Shown: positions 1 to 6,008 of the stretch, piece after piece
How positions within the stretch are numbered: position 1 is the stretch's first letter
Layout of the letters: each line of letters begins with the position of its first letter
NCBI GenBank assembly: GCA_012514965.1
Contig: JAAYZH010000147.1
Span: 1 to 7,933, forward strand
DNA length: 7,933 bases
Direction of reading: 5' to 3'
Origin: Clostridiaceae bacterium
GTDB taxonomy: Bacteria; Bacillota; Clostridia; Saccharofermentanales; Fastidiosipilaceae
Program-made: the position numbers and the translations under genes
Notes under the pieces: generated by a model
Databases searched by the model: none
Told to the model about the DNA's origin: nothing
What the model saw: only the letters and a program-made list of their open reading frames with translations

Positions 1-60
1 CGATTTTGGCCACTCGACCACGATTTTGGCCACTCGACCGCGAATTTGGCCACTCGACCG
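1..60. repeat. Three 20-bp tandem repeats at the left edge
   Basis: Three head-to-tail 20-bp units (1-20, 21-40, 41-60) share the core TTTGGCCACTCGACC. Units 1 and 2 differ only in the last base, and unit 3 differs from unit 2 by one base (T to A at its fourth position). The array starts at the window edge, so it may continue to the left. There are no spacers, so it is not CRISPR. A degenerate copy in opposite orientation lies at 7656-7675. Arrays of this type occur at the ends of some insertion sequences, including the IS21 family with its multiple terminal repeats; that attribution is inference. Confidence 0.9.
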
Positions 61-164
61 CCGGAAGTTGTCAAGATAGTTGTCGCAAATCCTGTATGTC
101 ATCATTTTGTTTGTTGGCCAACCGGCCCCGAATCCGGCCCAAAAAGGCGACTGTACGACCCCGC
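61..164. other. Gene-free stretch between edge repeats and the DUF4097 gene
   Basis: I see no convincing gene here. The heptamer AGTTGTC occurs twice, 12 bp apart (66-72 and 78-84), and recurs at 7861-7867 inside the right-hand repeat element, with the close variant AGTTGCC at 7769-7775 and 7840-7846. GTTGGCCAAC at 113-122 is a perfect 10-bp palindrome without a loop. GC-rich words around 123-140 could fold, but no stem followed by a T-run appears on the minus strand, so I do not call a terminator for the neighbouring gene. Confidence 0.5.
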
Positions 165-977
165 CTATTCAGCCTGGAAAGTCAGATTGATTTTGCCGTT
201 CACCGTGCTGAGGGAAATGCTCCTGCCACCGCTGCCTTGCTGGTCTGCCACATTGCTGCTGCCATTGACTGTCGATGTCTGGATGTCAAATTCCTCAAGC
301 GCTCCGATAACGCGGATCTCTATGGAACCGTTGACCGTTTTGGCCTCAAGTTGCATGGCAAATGATACACCGTCGAGCTCCAGACTGCCATTCGTAGACT
401 CAAGCTCCACGCTGCCGGTCGATTGGATGTCGCTGCCGACGACTTTGCCATTGAGCGTACCGAGCGAAATGTTCTGGGCCTTGATTGAGTCGATTGCGAG
501 GGAACCATTGCTGACATCGATGTCCAGCAGGCCAAAACTCTGCTTACCCAAGGTGACCTTGCTGTTCAGGGCGGAGACTTCGAGGTCCCCGCCGTAGTCG
601 GCAGGCAAGGCTATGGTCAGGGGCGGTCGACGTTCGAACAGGGTAAAGTGCAGAGAGCCAAAGGCTGGCTGTGTCTGTTTGGTGACGGAGAGGCTGCCGT
701 CCGGATCTTCGGCGATGCGGTAGCGCTCGCGTGAATTTTCGAAGTAGGTGACTTCGACGCGGTCGCTGTCGGAGACCTGGAAGCGAATGTCGCTGCTGCC
801 TTCTATGATCTTGACTGCCTGAACGGGGTTGCTGGAGCTATAGTGCTTCTCAACGTACTCCGTCTGAAAGGTAAACTGTTTCTCGCCCAGTCGGGCCAGA
901 GCCAGGCCGCCAAAAACTGCGGCGGCCGACAGGACAAGAAGACCCGCGACAACGAGTGCGATCTGGAATTTCTTCAT
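165..977 (-). CDS. DUF4097-type membrane-anchored beta-repeat protein
   Basis: This 270-residue protein has a short basic N-terminus (MKKFQ) and a hydrophobic segment at about residues 6-29 with no lipobox cysteine, so it is probably anchored by an uncleaved signal or exported. The rest looks extracytoplasmic. From residue 130 onward Asn-Gly turns recur at 157, 176, 196, 216, 238 and 260, each followed by short alternating hydrophobic strands (NGSLAID, NGSLELD, NGSIEIR, NGKINLTF). This periodicity of about 20 residues fits the beta-helix-like DUF4097/DUF2807 families, whose function is poorly known. The start is set by the signal segment; the ribosome binding site is weak (GTGGTAAGAG just upstream). 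The gene lies 85 bp downstream of ridA with no terminator between them, so co-transcription is likely. It is not a recognised enzyme, and a cell-envelope role is inference. Confidence 0.8.
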   Translation of the reverse strand: MKKFQIALVVAGLLVLSAAAVFGGLALARLGEKQFTFQTEYVEKHYSSSNPVQAVKIIEGSSDIRFQVSDSDRVEVTYFENSRERYRIAEDPDGSLSVTKQTQPAFGSLHFTLFERRPPLTIALPADYGGDLEVSALNSKVTLGKQSFGLLDIDVSNGSLAIDSIKAQNISLGTLNGKVVGSDIQSTGSVELESTNGSLELDGVSFAMQLEAKTVNGSIEIRVIGALEEFDIQTSTVNGSSNVADQQGSGGRSISLSTVNGKINLTFQAE

Positions 978-1062
978 ACTCTTACCACTTTCAGCTTCTG
1001 CGGAACAGCCTGGCTGGGGAGAGAGTGAAGTTGTGGGCTCTGACGATGGTAGACTTGCTGCT

Positions 1063-1443
1063 TTATTTCAGCGCGATTGCTTCGATCTCCAGCATGGCGT
1101 CCTTGGGCAGACGCGCTACCTCGACGGCAGAGCGTGCCGGGTATGTGCCTTCGGTGAAAAATTCCGCACAGGCGGCATTCATTTCTGCGAAGGTGTTCAT
1201 GTCTTTGAGAAAGACTGTGGTTTTGACCACTTTATCCATGGAGCTGCCGGCCGCCTCCAAAATTGCCTGGATATTACGGAGGCTCTGGCGTGCCTGGTCT
1301 GCGACTGCTACCGGCATGGTGCCGGTGGCCGGATCCAGGGGCAGCTGGCCGGATGTGTAGACTGGATCACCAATGATAATCGCCTGCGAATAGGGGCCAA
1401 TGGCTGCGGGGGCTTTGTCTGTCTGAACGATTTGTTTCTGCAT
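1063..1443 (-). CDS. ridA: RidA family reactive intermediate (enamine/imine) deaminase
   Basis: RidA (YjgF/YER057c/UK114 family) proteins are small cytosolic trimers that hydrolyse reactive 2-aminoacrylate and related enamines/imines formed by PLP enzymes, releasing ammonia and the keto acid and protecting PLP enzymes from inactivation. The 126-residue length is typical. Family hallmarks are visible: IGPYSQA at 15-21, YTSGQLPLDP at 29-38, and YPARSAVEVARLPKDA at 101-116, which holds Arg104 (equivalent to the substrate-carboxylate-binding arginine, about 105 in characterised members), followed by the IEIEA-like LEIEA near 118-122. The keeping of that arginine suggests a true deaminase rather than an inactive subfamily member. 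GAGGAG six bases before the ATG supports the start. It has its own promoter just downstream of the reductase terminator and probably reads through into the DUF4097 gene. Confidence 0.95.
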   Translation of the reverse strand: MQKQIVQTDKAPAAIGPYSQAIIIGDPVYTSGQLPLDPATGTMPVAVADQARQSLRNIQAILEAAGSSMDKVVKTTVFLKDMNTFAEMNAACAEFFTEGTYPARSAVEVARLPKDAMLEIEAIALK

Positions 1444-1448
1444 GGCTT

Positions 1449-1460
1449 ACTCCTCTATAG
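1449..1460 (-). promoter_or_regulatory. ridA ribosome binding site
   Basis: Reading the minus strand, GAGGAGT precedes the ATG of ridA, with six bases between GAGGAG and the start codon. This fixes the start at 1443. Confidence 0.75.
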
Positions 1461-1465
1461 CGTTT

Positions 1466-1482
1466 TCGTACGCCTCGTACGC
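1466..1482. repeat. Direct repeat TCGTACGC in the ridA leader
   Basis: TCGTACGC occurs twice with one base between copies (1466-1473 and 1475-1482). The palindrome CGTACG within it is therefore repeated every 9 bp. It lies between the predicted ridA promoter and its ribosome binding site and could be an operator or a chance repeat. Confidence 0.5.
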
Positions 1483-1498
1483 GATGTTTTACTAATTG

Positions 1499-1527
1499 AG
1501 ATTATGCCTCCGCTTGGACCTTGTCAA
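1499..1527 (-). promoter_or_regulatory. Probable sigma-A-type promoter of ridA
   Basis: On the minus strand a perfect TTGACA -35 box (1522-1527) is followed either by CATAAT after 15 bp (1501-1506, five of six matches to TATAAT) or by TAATCT after 17 bp (1499-1504, weaker). It sits directly after the reductase terminator and about 55 bp before the ridA ATG, where an independent promoter would be expected. The leader between promoter and ribosome binding site carries a direct repeat (1466-1482). Confidence 0.6.
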
Positions 1528-1541
1528 ATTACTAAAGGCAT

Positions 1542-1573
1542 AAAAAGAGGCCCAGGCGAAAGCGCCTGGACCC
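1542..1573 (-). terminator. Intrinsic terminator after the CoA-disulfide reductase gene
   Basis: On the minus strand the stem CCAGGCG / CGCCTGG (1563-1569 and 1552-1558) closes a four-base loop, extends outward by a T-G wobble and two G-C pairs, and is followed by a short CTC and then five T (complement of A1542-1546). It starts about 20 bp after the reductase stop codon and separates that gene from ridA. Confidence 0.85.
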
Positions 1574-1595
1574 ATCCAGTGTGTACTGCTTGTAA

Positions 1596-3251
1596 TTAGT
1601 GTGTCATTTCATAGAAATAGGCGCCGGAAGGATAGACTTGCACATCTGCAAAGTCGTTGGCCTGCAGGATTTTGGCCGCGTTGTAGGCGCGCACGCCGAG
1701 GGCGCACATGACCACATAGGCTTTGGCCTTATCGAGCTCACCCAGGCGCTCGCGCAAGCTGCCCAGGGGAATGTTGATGGCTCCGGGGATGCTGTACTCG
1801 GCAACTTCCTCGGGCTCACGCACGTCGAGGACGGCAAGCTCGGGCTGTTTCTCAAGGGCGTCCCATTCGGATAAACGCAGGTAACCATTGAGCATGTTCT
1901 CAGCGGTGAAACCGGCCATGTTGACGGGGTCTTTGGCCGAAGAGTACGGCGGCGCATAGGCCAGATCCAGTTCCGTGAGGTCCTGGATGCCGGCGCCGTG
2001 ACGAATCGCCACTGCCAGTGTGTCAATGCGCTTGTCGACCATGTCATACCCCACGATCTGGGCGCCGAAGATCTTCTTGCCATCCGGACTGAAGGTCAGT
2101 TTAATCGTCAGAGGGGCGGCGCCCGGGTAGTAGCCGGCGTGCGAGTTCTGCGTGATGATCAGTGTCTTGTAGTCCTTATCCTTGACCATGCCACGGCGTT
2201 GCAAGGCTTTCTCGTTATGACCGGTACCGGCGGCTGTAAGGTCGAAGACCTTGGCTACCGCGCTGCCCTGAGAACCTTTGTAGCGTGTATTTCCGCCGGC
2301 AATATTGTCAGCGGCAATACGGCCTTGCTTGTTGGCCGGACCGGCCAGTGGGATCATGGTACGGCTCTTGTCGATGAAATCTTCCACTTCGATGACATCG
2401 CCTACGGCGTAGATGTCGGGGTCTGAGGTCTGCATGCGGCCATTGACGACGATACCGCCACGGGCGTTGAGTTCAAGGCCGGCTGCTTTGGCCAAAGCAC
2501 TGTTGGGACGCACGCCTATGGACAGGATGACCAGATCTGCAACCAGTGGCTCACCGGCGGTCAAGTTTACCTGCACGCTGCCGTCCTTGTCTTCGAAAGA
2601 AGAGCTGCCGACTCCCAGGTAGAGGTCGACGCCGTTCTGCTTCAAGTTGTAATGGAGCATTTGGGACATTTCATAGTCGAGCGGTGCCATTACCTGATTC
2701 TGCATTTCGACAATGGAAACTTTGAGGCCGAGCGCATGCAGGTTCTCAGCCATTTCGAGACCGATAAAGCCGCCGCCGATAACGACTGCCGATTTTGCCT
2801 GGGTACGTTTGAGCGTCTCGATCACACGGTCCGTATCCGGTACGGTCCAGAGGGTCATGACATTGGGATGGTCGATGCCGGTCATCGGAGGGACCAGAGG
2901 GTTCGAGCCCGTCGAAATGACAAGCTTGTCATAGGTCTCGCTATAGGTCTCACCGGTCTGCACCCGCTTAATCGTCACGGTTTTCGCTGCGGGATCAAGT
3001 GCGATCACTTCATTATTGACCCTGACATCGATGCCAAAGCGTTCGTGCATCAGTTCCGGGGAATAAAGCAAAAGCTCATCCCTGTCCTTGATCACTTCTC
3101 CGACATGATAAGGCAGGCCGCAGTTCGCATACGAGATGTAGGGGCCGCGCTCGAGCATTACGATCTCCGCGTCTTCATCCAGTCTGCGCAGACGCGCTGC
3201 GCAAGAAGCACCGCCTGCAACTCCGCCGATTATCACTACTTTTTGTCCCAT
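1596..3251 (-). CDS. cdr: CoA-disulfide reductase with C-terminal rhodanese domain
   Basis: This is a 551-residue FAD- and NAD(P)H-dependent enzyme of the CoADR-RHD type. It reduces CoA disulfide, and in related enzymes CoA persulfides or polysulfide, keeping low-molecular-weight thiols reduced in organisms that rely on CoA. Visible features: FAD-binding IIGGVAGGASCAAR at 7-20; single active cysteine Cys44 in YANCGLPY, rather than the CxxxxC pair of glutathione reductase; NAD(P)H-binding GGGFIG at 159-164 with Glu182 near the end of the next strand, suggesting NADH preference; YAVGDV at 281-286; a dimerisation domain with HAGYYPGA (371-378) and YAPPYSSAKDPVN (432-444), which hold the conserved tyrosines; and a rhodanese domain from about 460 with the Cys516 loop CALGVR. 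Its length matches Bacillus-type CoADR-RHD. GAGGAG seven bases upstream supports the start. It is monocistronic, with its own terminator, and divergent from bioY. Confidence 0.93.
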   Translation of the reverse strand: MGQKVVIIGGVAGGASCAARLRRLDEDAEIVMLERGPYISYANCGLPYHVGEVIKDRDELLLYSPELMHERFGIDVRVNNEVIALDPAAKTVTIKRVQTGETYSETYDKLVISTGSNPLVPPMTGIDHPNVMTLWTVPDTDRVIETLKRTQAKSAVVIGGGFIGLEMAENLHALGLKVSIVEMQNQVMAPLDYEMSQMLHYNLKQNGVDLYLGVGSSSFEDKDGSVQVNLTAGEPLVADLVILSIGVRPNSALAKAAGLELNARGGIVVNGRMQTSDPDIYAVGDVIEVEDFIDKSRTMIPLAGPANKQGRIAADNIAGGNTRYKGSQGSAVAKVFDLTAAGTGHNEKALQRRGMVKDKDYKTLIITQNSHAGYYPGAAPLTIKLTFSPDGKKIFGAQIVGYDMVDKRIDTLAVAIRHGAGIQDLTELDLAYAPPYSSAKDPVNMAGFTAENMLNGYLRLSEWDALEKQPELAVLDVREPEEVAEYSIPGAINIPLGSLRERLGELDKAKAYVVMCALGVRAYNAAKILQANDFADVQVYPSGAYFYEMTH

Positions 3252-3258
3252 GCAATTT

Positions 3259-3264
3259 CTCCTC
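3259..3264 (-). promoter_or_regulatory. Ribosome binding site of the CoA-disulfide reductase gene
   Basis: GAGGAG on the minus strand, seven bases before the ATG, supports the start at 3251. Confidence 0.75.
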
Positions 3265-3463
3265 TTAACTCCGCCTGCAAGTCGTGTAAGCCTTGCAAAC
3301 GTATATTGACTTCCATTAATTCTTTGTAAATCATAAACCTCAAAATTTGTCAGCCTGTGTCAAATGAAACCATTTTGCCATCTTTTTTGCAGAGCAAAGG
3401 GTAAGCGCCAGGCCAAACTACTCATTTGCACGATTTTACTCTACACTGTGAGGAGATTTTTCT
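3265..3463. promoter_or_regulatory. Divergent control region between reductase gene and bioY
   Basis: This AT-rich intergenic stretch must drive both divergent genes. On the minus strand TTGAGG, then 17 bp, then ATTAAT is a possible promoter for the reductase gene; other pairings are equally defensible. No clear promoter stands out for bioY. TTTGC-AGA-GCAAA (around 3388-3400) is a short inverted repeat. I looked for the long interrupted palindrome typical of BirA biotin operators and did not find it, nor a recognisable riboswitch. Confidence 0.35.
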
Positions 3464-3468
3464 GGAGG
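3464..3468 (+). promoter_or_regulatory. bioY ribosome binding site that sets its start
   Basis: GGAGG lies eight bases before the ATG at 3477. The longer open frame from 3426 lacks such a site and adds 17 residues with no BioY homology, so 3477 is the likely start. Confidence 0.8.
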
Positions 3469-3476
3469 TCTGGCTG

Positions 3477-4130
3477 ATGAGCAAGCATACATACACACCG
3501 GTTCGTTCGATCAGTTATGTGGGTATTTGCCTTGCCTTGCTCGTGATTTGTTCGAAGATCGCAATCCCGACGCCGGCCATCCAATTTACCTTGCAGACGC
3601 TCGCGGTATCGTTTATCGCCCTCTTCCTGGGCCCCCGGCTCGGGCCGCTCACGCAGACGCTTTTTTTATTGATCGGTTTGGCCGGCGTGCCGGTATTCGC
3701 CGGCGGCGGCGGGCTGGGCTATGTCTTTCGTCCCTCCTTTGGCTACCTGCTTGCCTTTATCCCTGCCTCTTTCCTGATTGGAAAGGTCCTCCGAATACAG
3801 CTGCAGCGCCCGGTGAAGGCCTATAACTCCAAGCGTGTCTTCCGCGCCGCGATGCTCGCCAGCATCACCGGCCTGGTCGTTATTTATCTCCTGGGCACAG
3901 CCTATTTCTATGTCCTGGGCAACGTCTACCTTGGTCTTGGGGCTAAGCCCTGGACCTGGTTCGCTGTCAGCGGCGCGCTGCTCTTCCTGCCCACAGATCT
4001 TCTGAGTATGGGAATCGCGAGTTTCATCGTGTCGACCATCAAGCCCTTGCGTCCGGCCTGGCTCAAGGATTCGACCCCGACCGTCGTGAAGTCCGCAGGC
4101 TTTTCAGGTAATCCTTCATCTCAGGACTGA
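3477..4130 (+). CDS. bioY: BioY biotin transporter substrate-binding (S) component
   Basis: BioY is the integral-membrane substrate-capture subunit of ECF-type biotin uptake systems. This 217-residue copy shows the signature IPTPAIQFTLQTLAV at 30-44, LFLGPRLGPLTQ at 49-60, GLAGVPVFAGGGGLGY at 67-82 and the PSFGYLLAF block at 86-94, within about six hydrophobic segments. Near the end LPTDLLSMGIAS (171-182) aligns with the family's P-x-D-x-x-K region, but the usual lysine position appears to be serine or methionine. No ecfA or ecfT gene is in the window, so it would use shared energising subunits encoded elsewhere or work alone. Its last 22 codons overlap alkD on the opposite strand and encode a hydrophilic tail that makes it longer than the usual 180-200 residues. 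No biotin-synthesis gene is adjacent, so a scavenging role is inferred. Confidence 0.92.
   Translation: MSKHTYTPVRSISYVGICLALLVICSKIAIPTPAIQFTLQTLAVSFIALFLGPRLGPLTQTLFLLIGLAGVPVFAGGGGLGYVFRPSFGYLLAFIPASFLIGKVLRIQLQRPVKAYNSKRVFRAAMLASITGLVVIYLLGTAYFYVLGNVYLGLGAKPWTWFAVSGALLFLPTDLLSMGIASFIVSTIKPLRPAWLKDSTPTVVKSAGFSGNPSSQD
4063..4130. other. 68-bp antisense overlap of bioY and alkD 3' ends
   Basis: Both stop codons lie inside the other gene: alkD ends at 4063 and bioY at 4130. Bases here encode bioY residues 196-217 and about alkD residues 215-236 in opposite directions. I see no bidirectional terminator in or beside the overlap, so the two transcripts are probably complementary at their 3' ends. 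Confidence 0.9.
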
Positions 4131-4773
4131 TCCTTCTGCTCTCCACCGCCTTCTGGATCGTCTTGTTGTGTGTCCATTTGGCTAATCTGCCCGTTTCTAG
4201 ATAGGGTAAGGCAGCATCGGCTTGTTTGGCCAAAGCAGTCGCGAAATACCAGGCTACCATCATCCGCACATAGTATTCATCCGATTCCACTGCGGCAGCC
4301 AGGGCCAAATGCTCCGGACGGAAGTGCTCACCCAGATAATTGCTCATGAGAACACCGAGCGCGTAACGCTGCGTGTAGGGCTCAGGAGATCGCAGCCACA
4401 CTCTGATCCTGCCCTCCACTGCGCCAGGATCTGTCGCAAATACCGCCGGCTTCCCCGAATCACAAACTGCCCAGTTGTCAATATATGGCAGAAAGGTCTC
4501 TACCTGTTGCAACGCTTGATCCAGTTCAGCGGTCTTGCTGATAAATACCGAATGAAGAAGGTTCTCCTCATAGTAGTAATGTGGCAGCAGCTCCAGGAAG
4601 GCAGCCGCTCCGTCTGTATTTTCGCGCAAATAGATGCGGGCCAGCTCAGCCAAGGAAGGGCTTCGCACTCCGATAATCCGAGCCGGGTCGAGGGTGGGAA
4701 TCAACTTCGCGACGAAATCCTTGTATCCCCGATCCTGTCTCTCCAAGAGCTGCTCAAGCAAAGTCTTTTCCAT
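4063..4773 (-). CDS. alkD: AlkD-like DNA alkylation repair protein
   Basis: This 236-residue alpha-helical protein belongs to the HEAT-repeat DNA alkylation repair family (PF08713). AlkD members are glycosylases that remove positively charged lesions such as N3- and N7-alkylpurines without flipping the base. The catalytic set of Bacillus cereus AlkD (Trp109, Asp113, Arg148, Trp187) appears preserved: Trp101 and Asp105 in DNWAVCD (same spacing of 4), Arg136 in TQRYALG and Trp175 in VAWYFAT (same spacing of 39). A catalytically active enzyme is therefore likely. It is the last gene of the arsC operon. Its ATG overlaps the antiporter stop (TAATG) and its GAGGAGG ribosome binding site lies in the antiporter's last codons, indicating translational coupling. 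Its final 21-22 residues overlap bioY in antisense. Confidence 0.88.
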   Translation of the reverse strand: MEKTLLEQLLERQDRGYKDFVAKLIPTLDPARIIGVRSPSLAELARIYLRENTDGAAAFLELLPHYYYEENLLHSVFISKTAELDQALQQVETFLPYIDNWAVCDSGKPAVFATDPGAVEGRIRVWLRSPEPYTQRYALGVLMSNYLGEHFRPEHLALAAAVESDEYYVRMMVAWYFATALAKQADAALPYLETGRLAKWTHNKTIQKAVESRRISPEMKDYLKSLRTSRRSGSNP

Positions 4774-5969
4774 TACGCCTCCTCATTGCCGGCTGCCGGT
4801 TGCAGCAATTTCTTATAGGTGCGGTCAATCGCGAGTGCCCCCAGCGGCGCAGTCAAGAGAATCGCTGTCACGGCTACAGTCAGAACAAGCGGACCCGACG
4901 GCAGTCCCATGGCCAAAGGAATACCCCCGATCGCGGCCTGAACGGTCGCTTTGGGCACATAGGCCAAGGCGCAAAACAAACGTTCTTTCGTCGTCAGCGT
5001 GGTTTTGGCCACACAGATCGCGACACCAACCATGCGGAACAAGAGTACCGCGAGAATCAGCAAGATCACAGGGCCTCCCGCTGCCGCAGCATAGCGGACA
5101 TCGACAGCCGCGCCGACCAGGACGAAGAGAATCACCTCCGCCGTGACCCAGAGCTTCTCGTAACGCAGCGAGAGTCGCTTGGCCAGAACGGGGTAGTCCC
5201 TAAGCATCGTCACGCCGAGCGTCATCACAGCCAACAGCGCGGAAATCGCCACATAATCAGCGAGCTGTTTCTGCAGTTCCAGCAGCAGAAAGGCCACACA
5301 CAAAAGCAAGATAATTTTGACCGAATCACGCATATGAAAACGTTTAAAGAATCGCGAAAGCAGCAAGCCGACACCGATCCCCAGTACAATACCCAGAACA
5401 ATCGACACCGGAATCGAGGCAAACTGGGCCAGCGAGACTTGTCTGCCGTCCGCCATCGCCGCGAAAACAGTAAATAAAACAATGACAAAAATATCATCCA
5501 CGGAAGCCCCTGCCATAATCATCTGGGGGATCGACTGATCGGTTCCGTAGCCCGTATCCATCAGCTTGAGCATGCGCGGAACAATCACCGCGGGTGAAAC
5601 CGCGGCCAGCACGGCACCCATCAGCGACGCCTCGAGCAGAGAAATCCCCAGCAAACGAGGCGCGAAGAACAGCATCGCCAAGATCTCCAGACTCGCCGGA
5701 ACGAAACTCAGCAGAATCGCCGGCCGCCCTACCCGCTTAAGCTCTTGCAGATTCAAGGACAAGCCCGCGCGCGTCAGAATGATAATTAAGGCAATCTGAC
5801 GCAGATCCGCAGACACCGCAAGCAGCGACCCGTCTATCAGATTGAGTACATAAGGCCCCAGAACGATTCCGGTCAGGAGCATGCCCAGGAGTGCCGGCAG
5901 ACGCAACCTGATAAAGATATGTCCAAAGAACAAACCCAGTAGAAATATCAGGGCCAAACTAGTCAGCAT
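4773..5969 (-). CDS. CPA2-type cation/proton antiporter
   Basis: This 398-residue integral membrane protein has about 12-13 hydrophobic segments and fits the Na+/H+ exchanger family PF00999 (monovalent cation:proton antiporter-2). Key ion-site features: tandem aspartates Asp158-Asp159 in AGASVDDIF, the unwound-helix-like VSPAVIVPRM at 124-133, and Lys340 in YVPKATVQAAIGG. An Asp-Asp pair plus a helix-10 lysine is the pattern of electrogenic exchangers such as NhaA and NapA; electroneutral relatives carry Asn-Asp. The exported cation (Na+, K+ or other) cannot be read from sequence. No C-terminal RCK/TrkA-N domain is present, unlike KefB/KefC, so nucleotide or glutathione gating is unlikely. 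The start is supported by GGAGGGG nine bases upstream. It follows arsC after a 39-bp gap and overlaps alkD by one base. Confidence 0.87.
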   Translation of the reverse strand: MLTSLALIFLLGLFFGHIFIRLRLPALLGMLLTGIVLGPYVLNLIDGSLLAVSADLRQIALIIILTRAGLSLNLQELKRVGRPAILLSFVPASLEILAMLFFAPRLLGISLLEASLMGAVLAAVSPAVIVPRMLKLMDTGYGTDQSIPQMIMAGASVDDIFVIVLFTVFAAMADGRQVSLAQFASIPVSIVLGIVLGIGVGLLLSRFFKRFHMRDSVKIILLLCVAFLLLELQKQLADYVAISALLAVMTLGVTMLRDYPVLAKRLSLRYEKLWVTAEVILFVLVGAAVDVRYAAAAGGPVILLILAVLLFRMVGVAICVAKTTLTTKERLFCALAYVPKATVQAAIGGIPLAMGLPSGPLVLTVAVTAILLTAPLGALAIDRTYKKLLQPAAGNEEA

Positions 5970-6008
5970 ACTCGCTCTCCCCTCCTGCCGCAGCAGGCTC
6001 GTTCCTGT

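Noticed and set aside
1..60. CRISPR array
   Set aside because: Units are 20 bp and directly adjacent, with no unique spacers and no cas genes nearby.
46..597. 183-codon plus-strand frame over the DUF4097 gene
   Set aside because: It lies antisense to a gene with a clear signal segment and repeat structure, and its own product shows no recognisable features.
2652..3329. 225-codon plus-strand frame antisense to the CoA-disulfide reductase
   Set aside because: It is the mirror frame of a strongly conserved enzyme; the histidine/arginine-rich product has no family resemblance.
3426..3476. Upstream start for bioY
   Set aside because: It adds 17 residues unlike BioY and has no ribosome binding site, whereas GGAGG sits eight bases before the ATG at 3477.
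3252..3476. BirA operator or biotin-related riboswitch before bioY
   Set aside because: No long interrupted palindrome or riboswitch-like structure could be recognised by eye.
4131..4158. Terminator after bioY
   Set aside because: The GATCC...GGATC inverted repeat has only 5-bp arms, a wide loop and no T-run.
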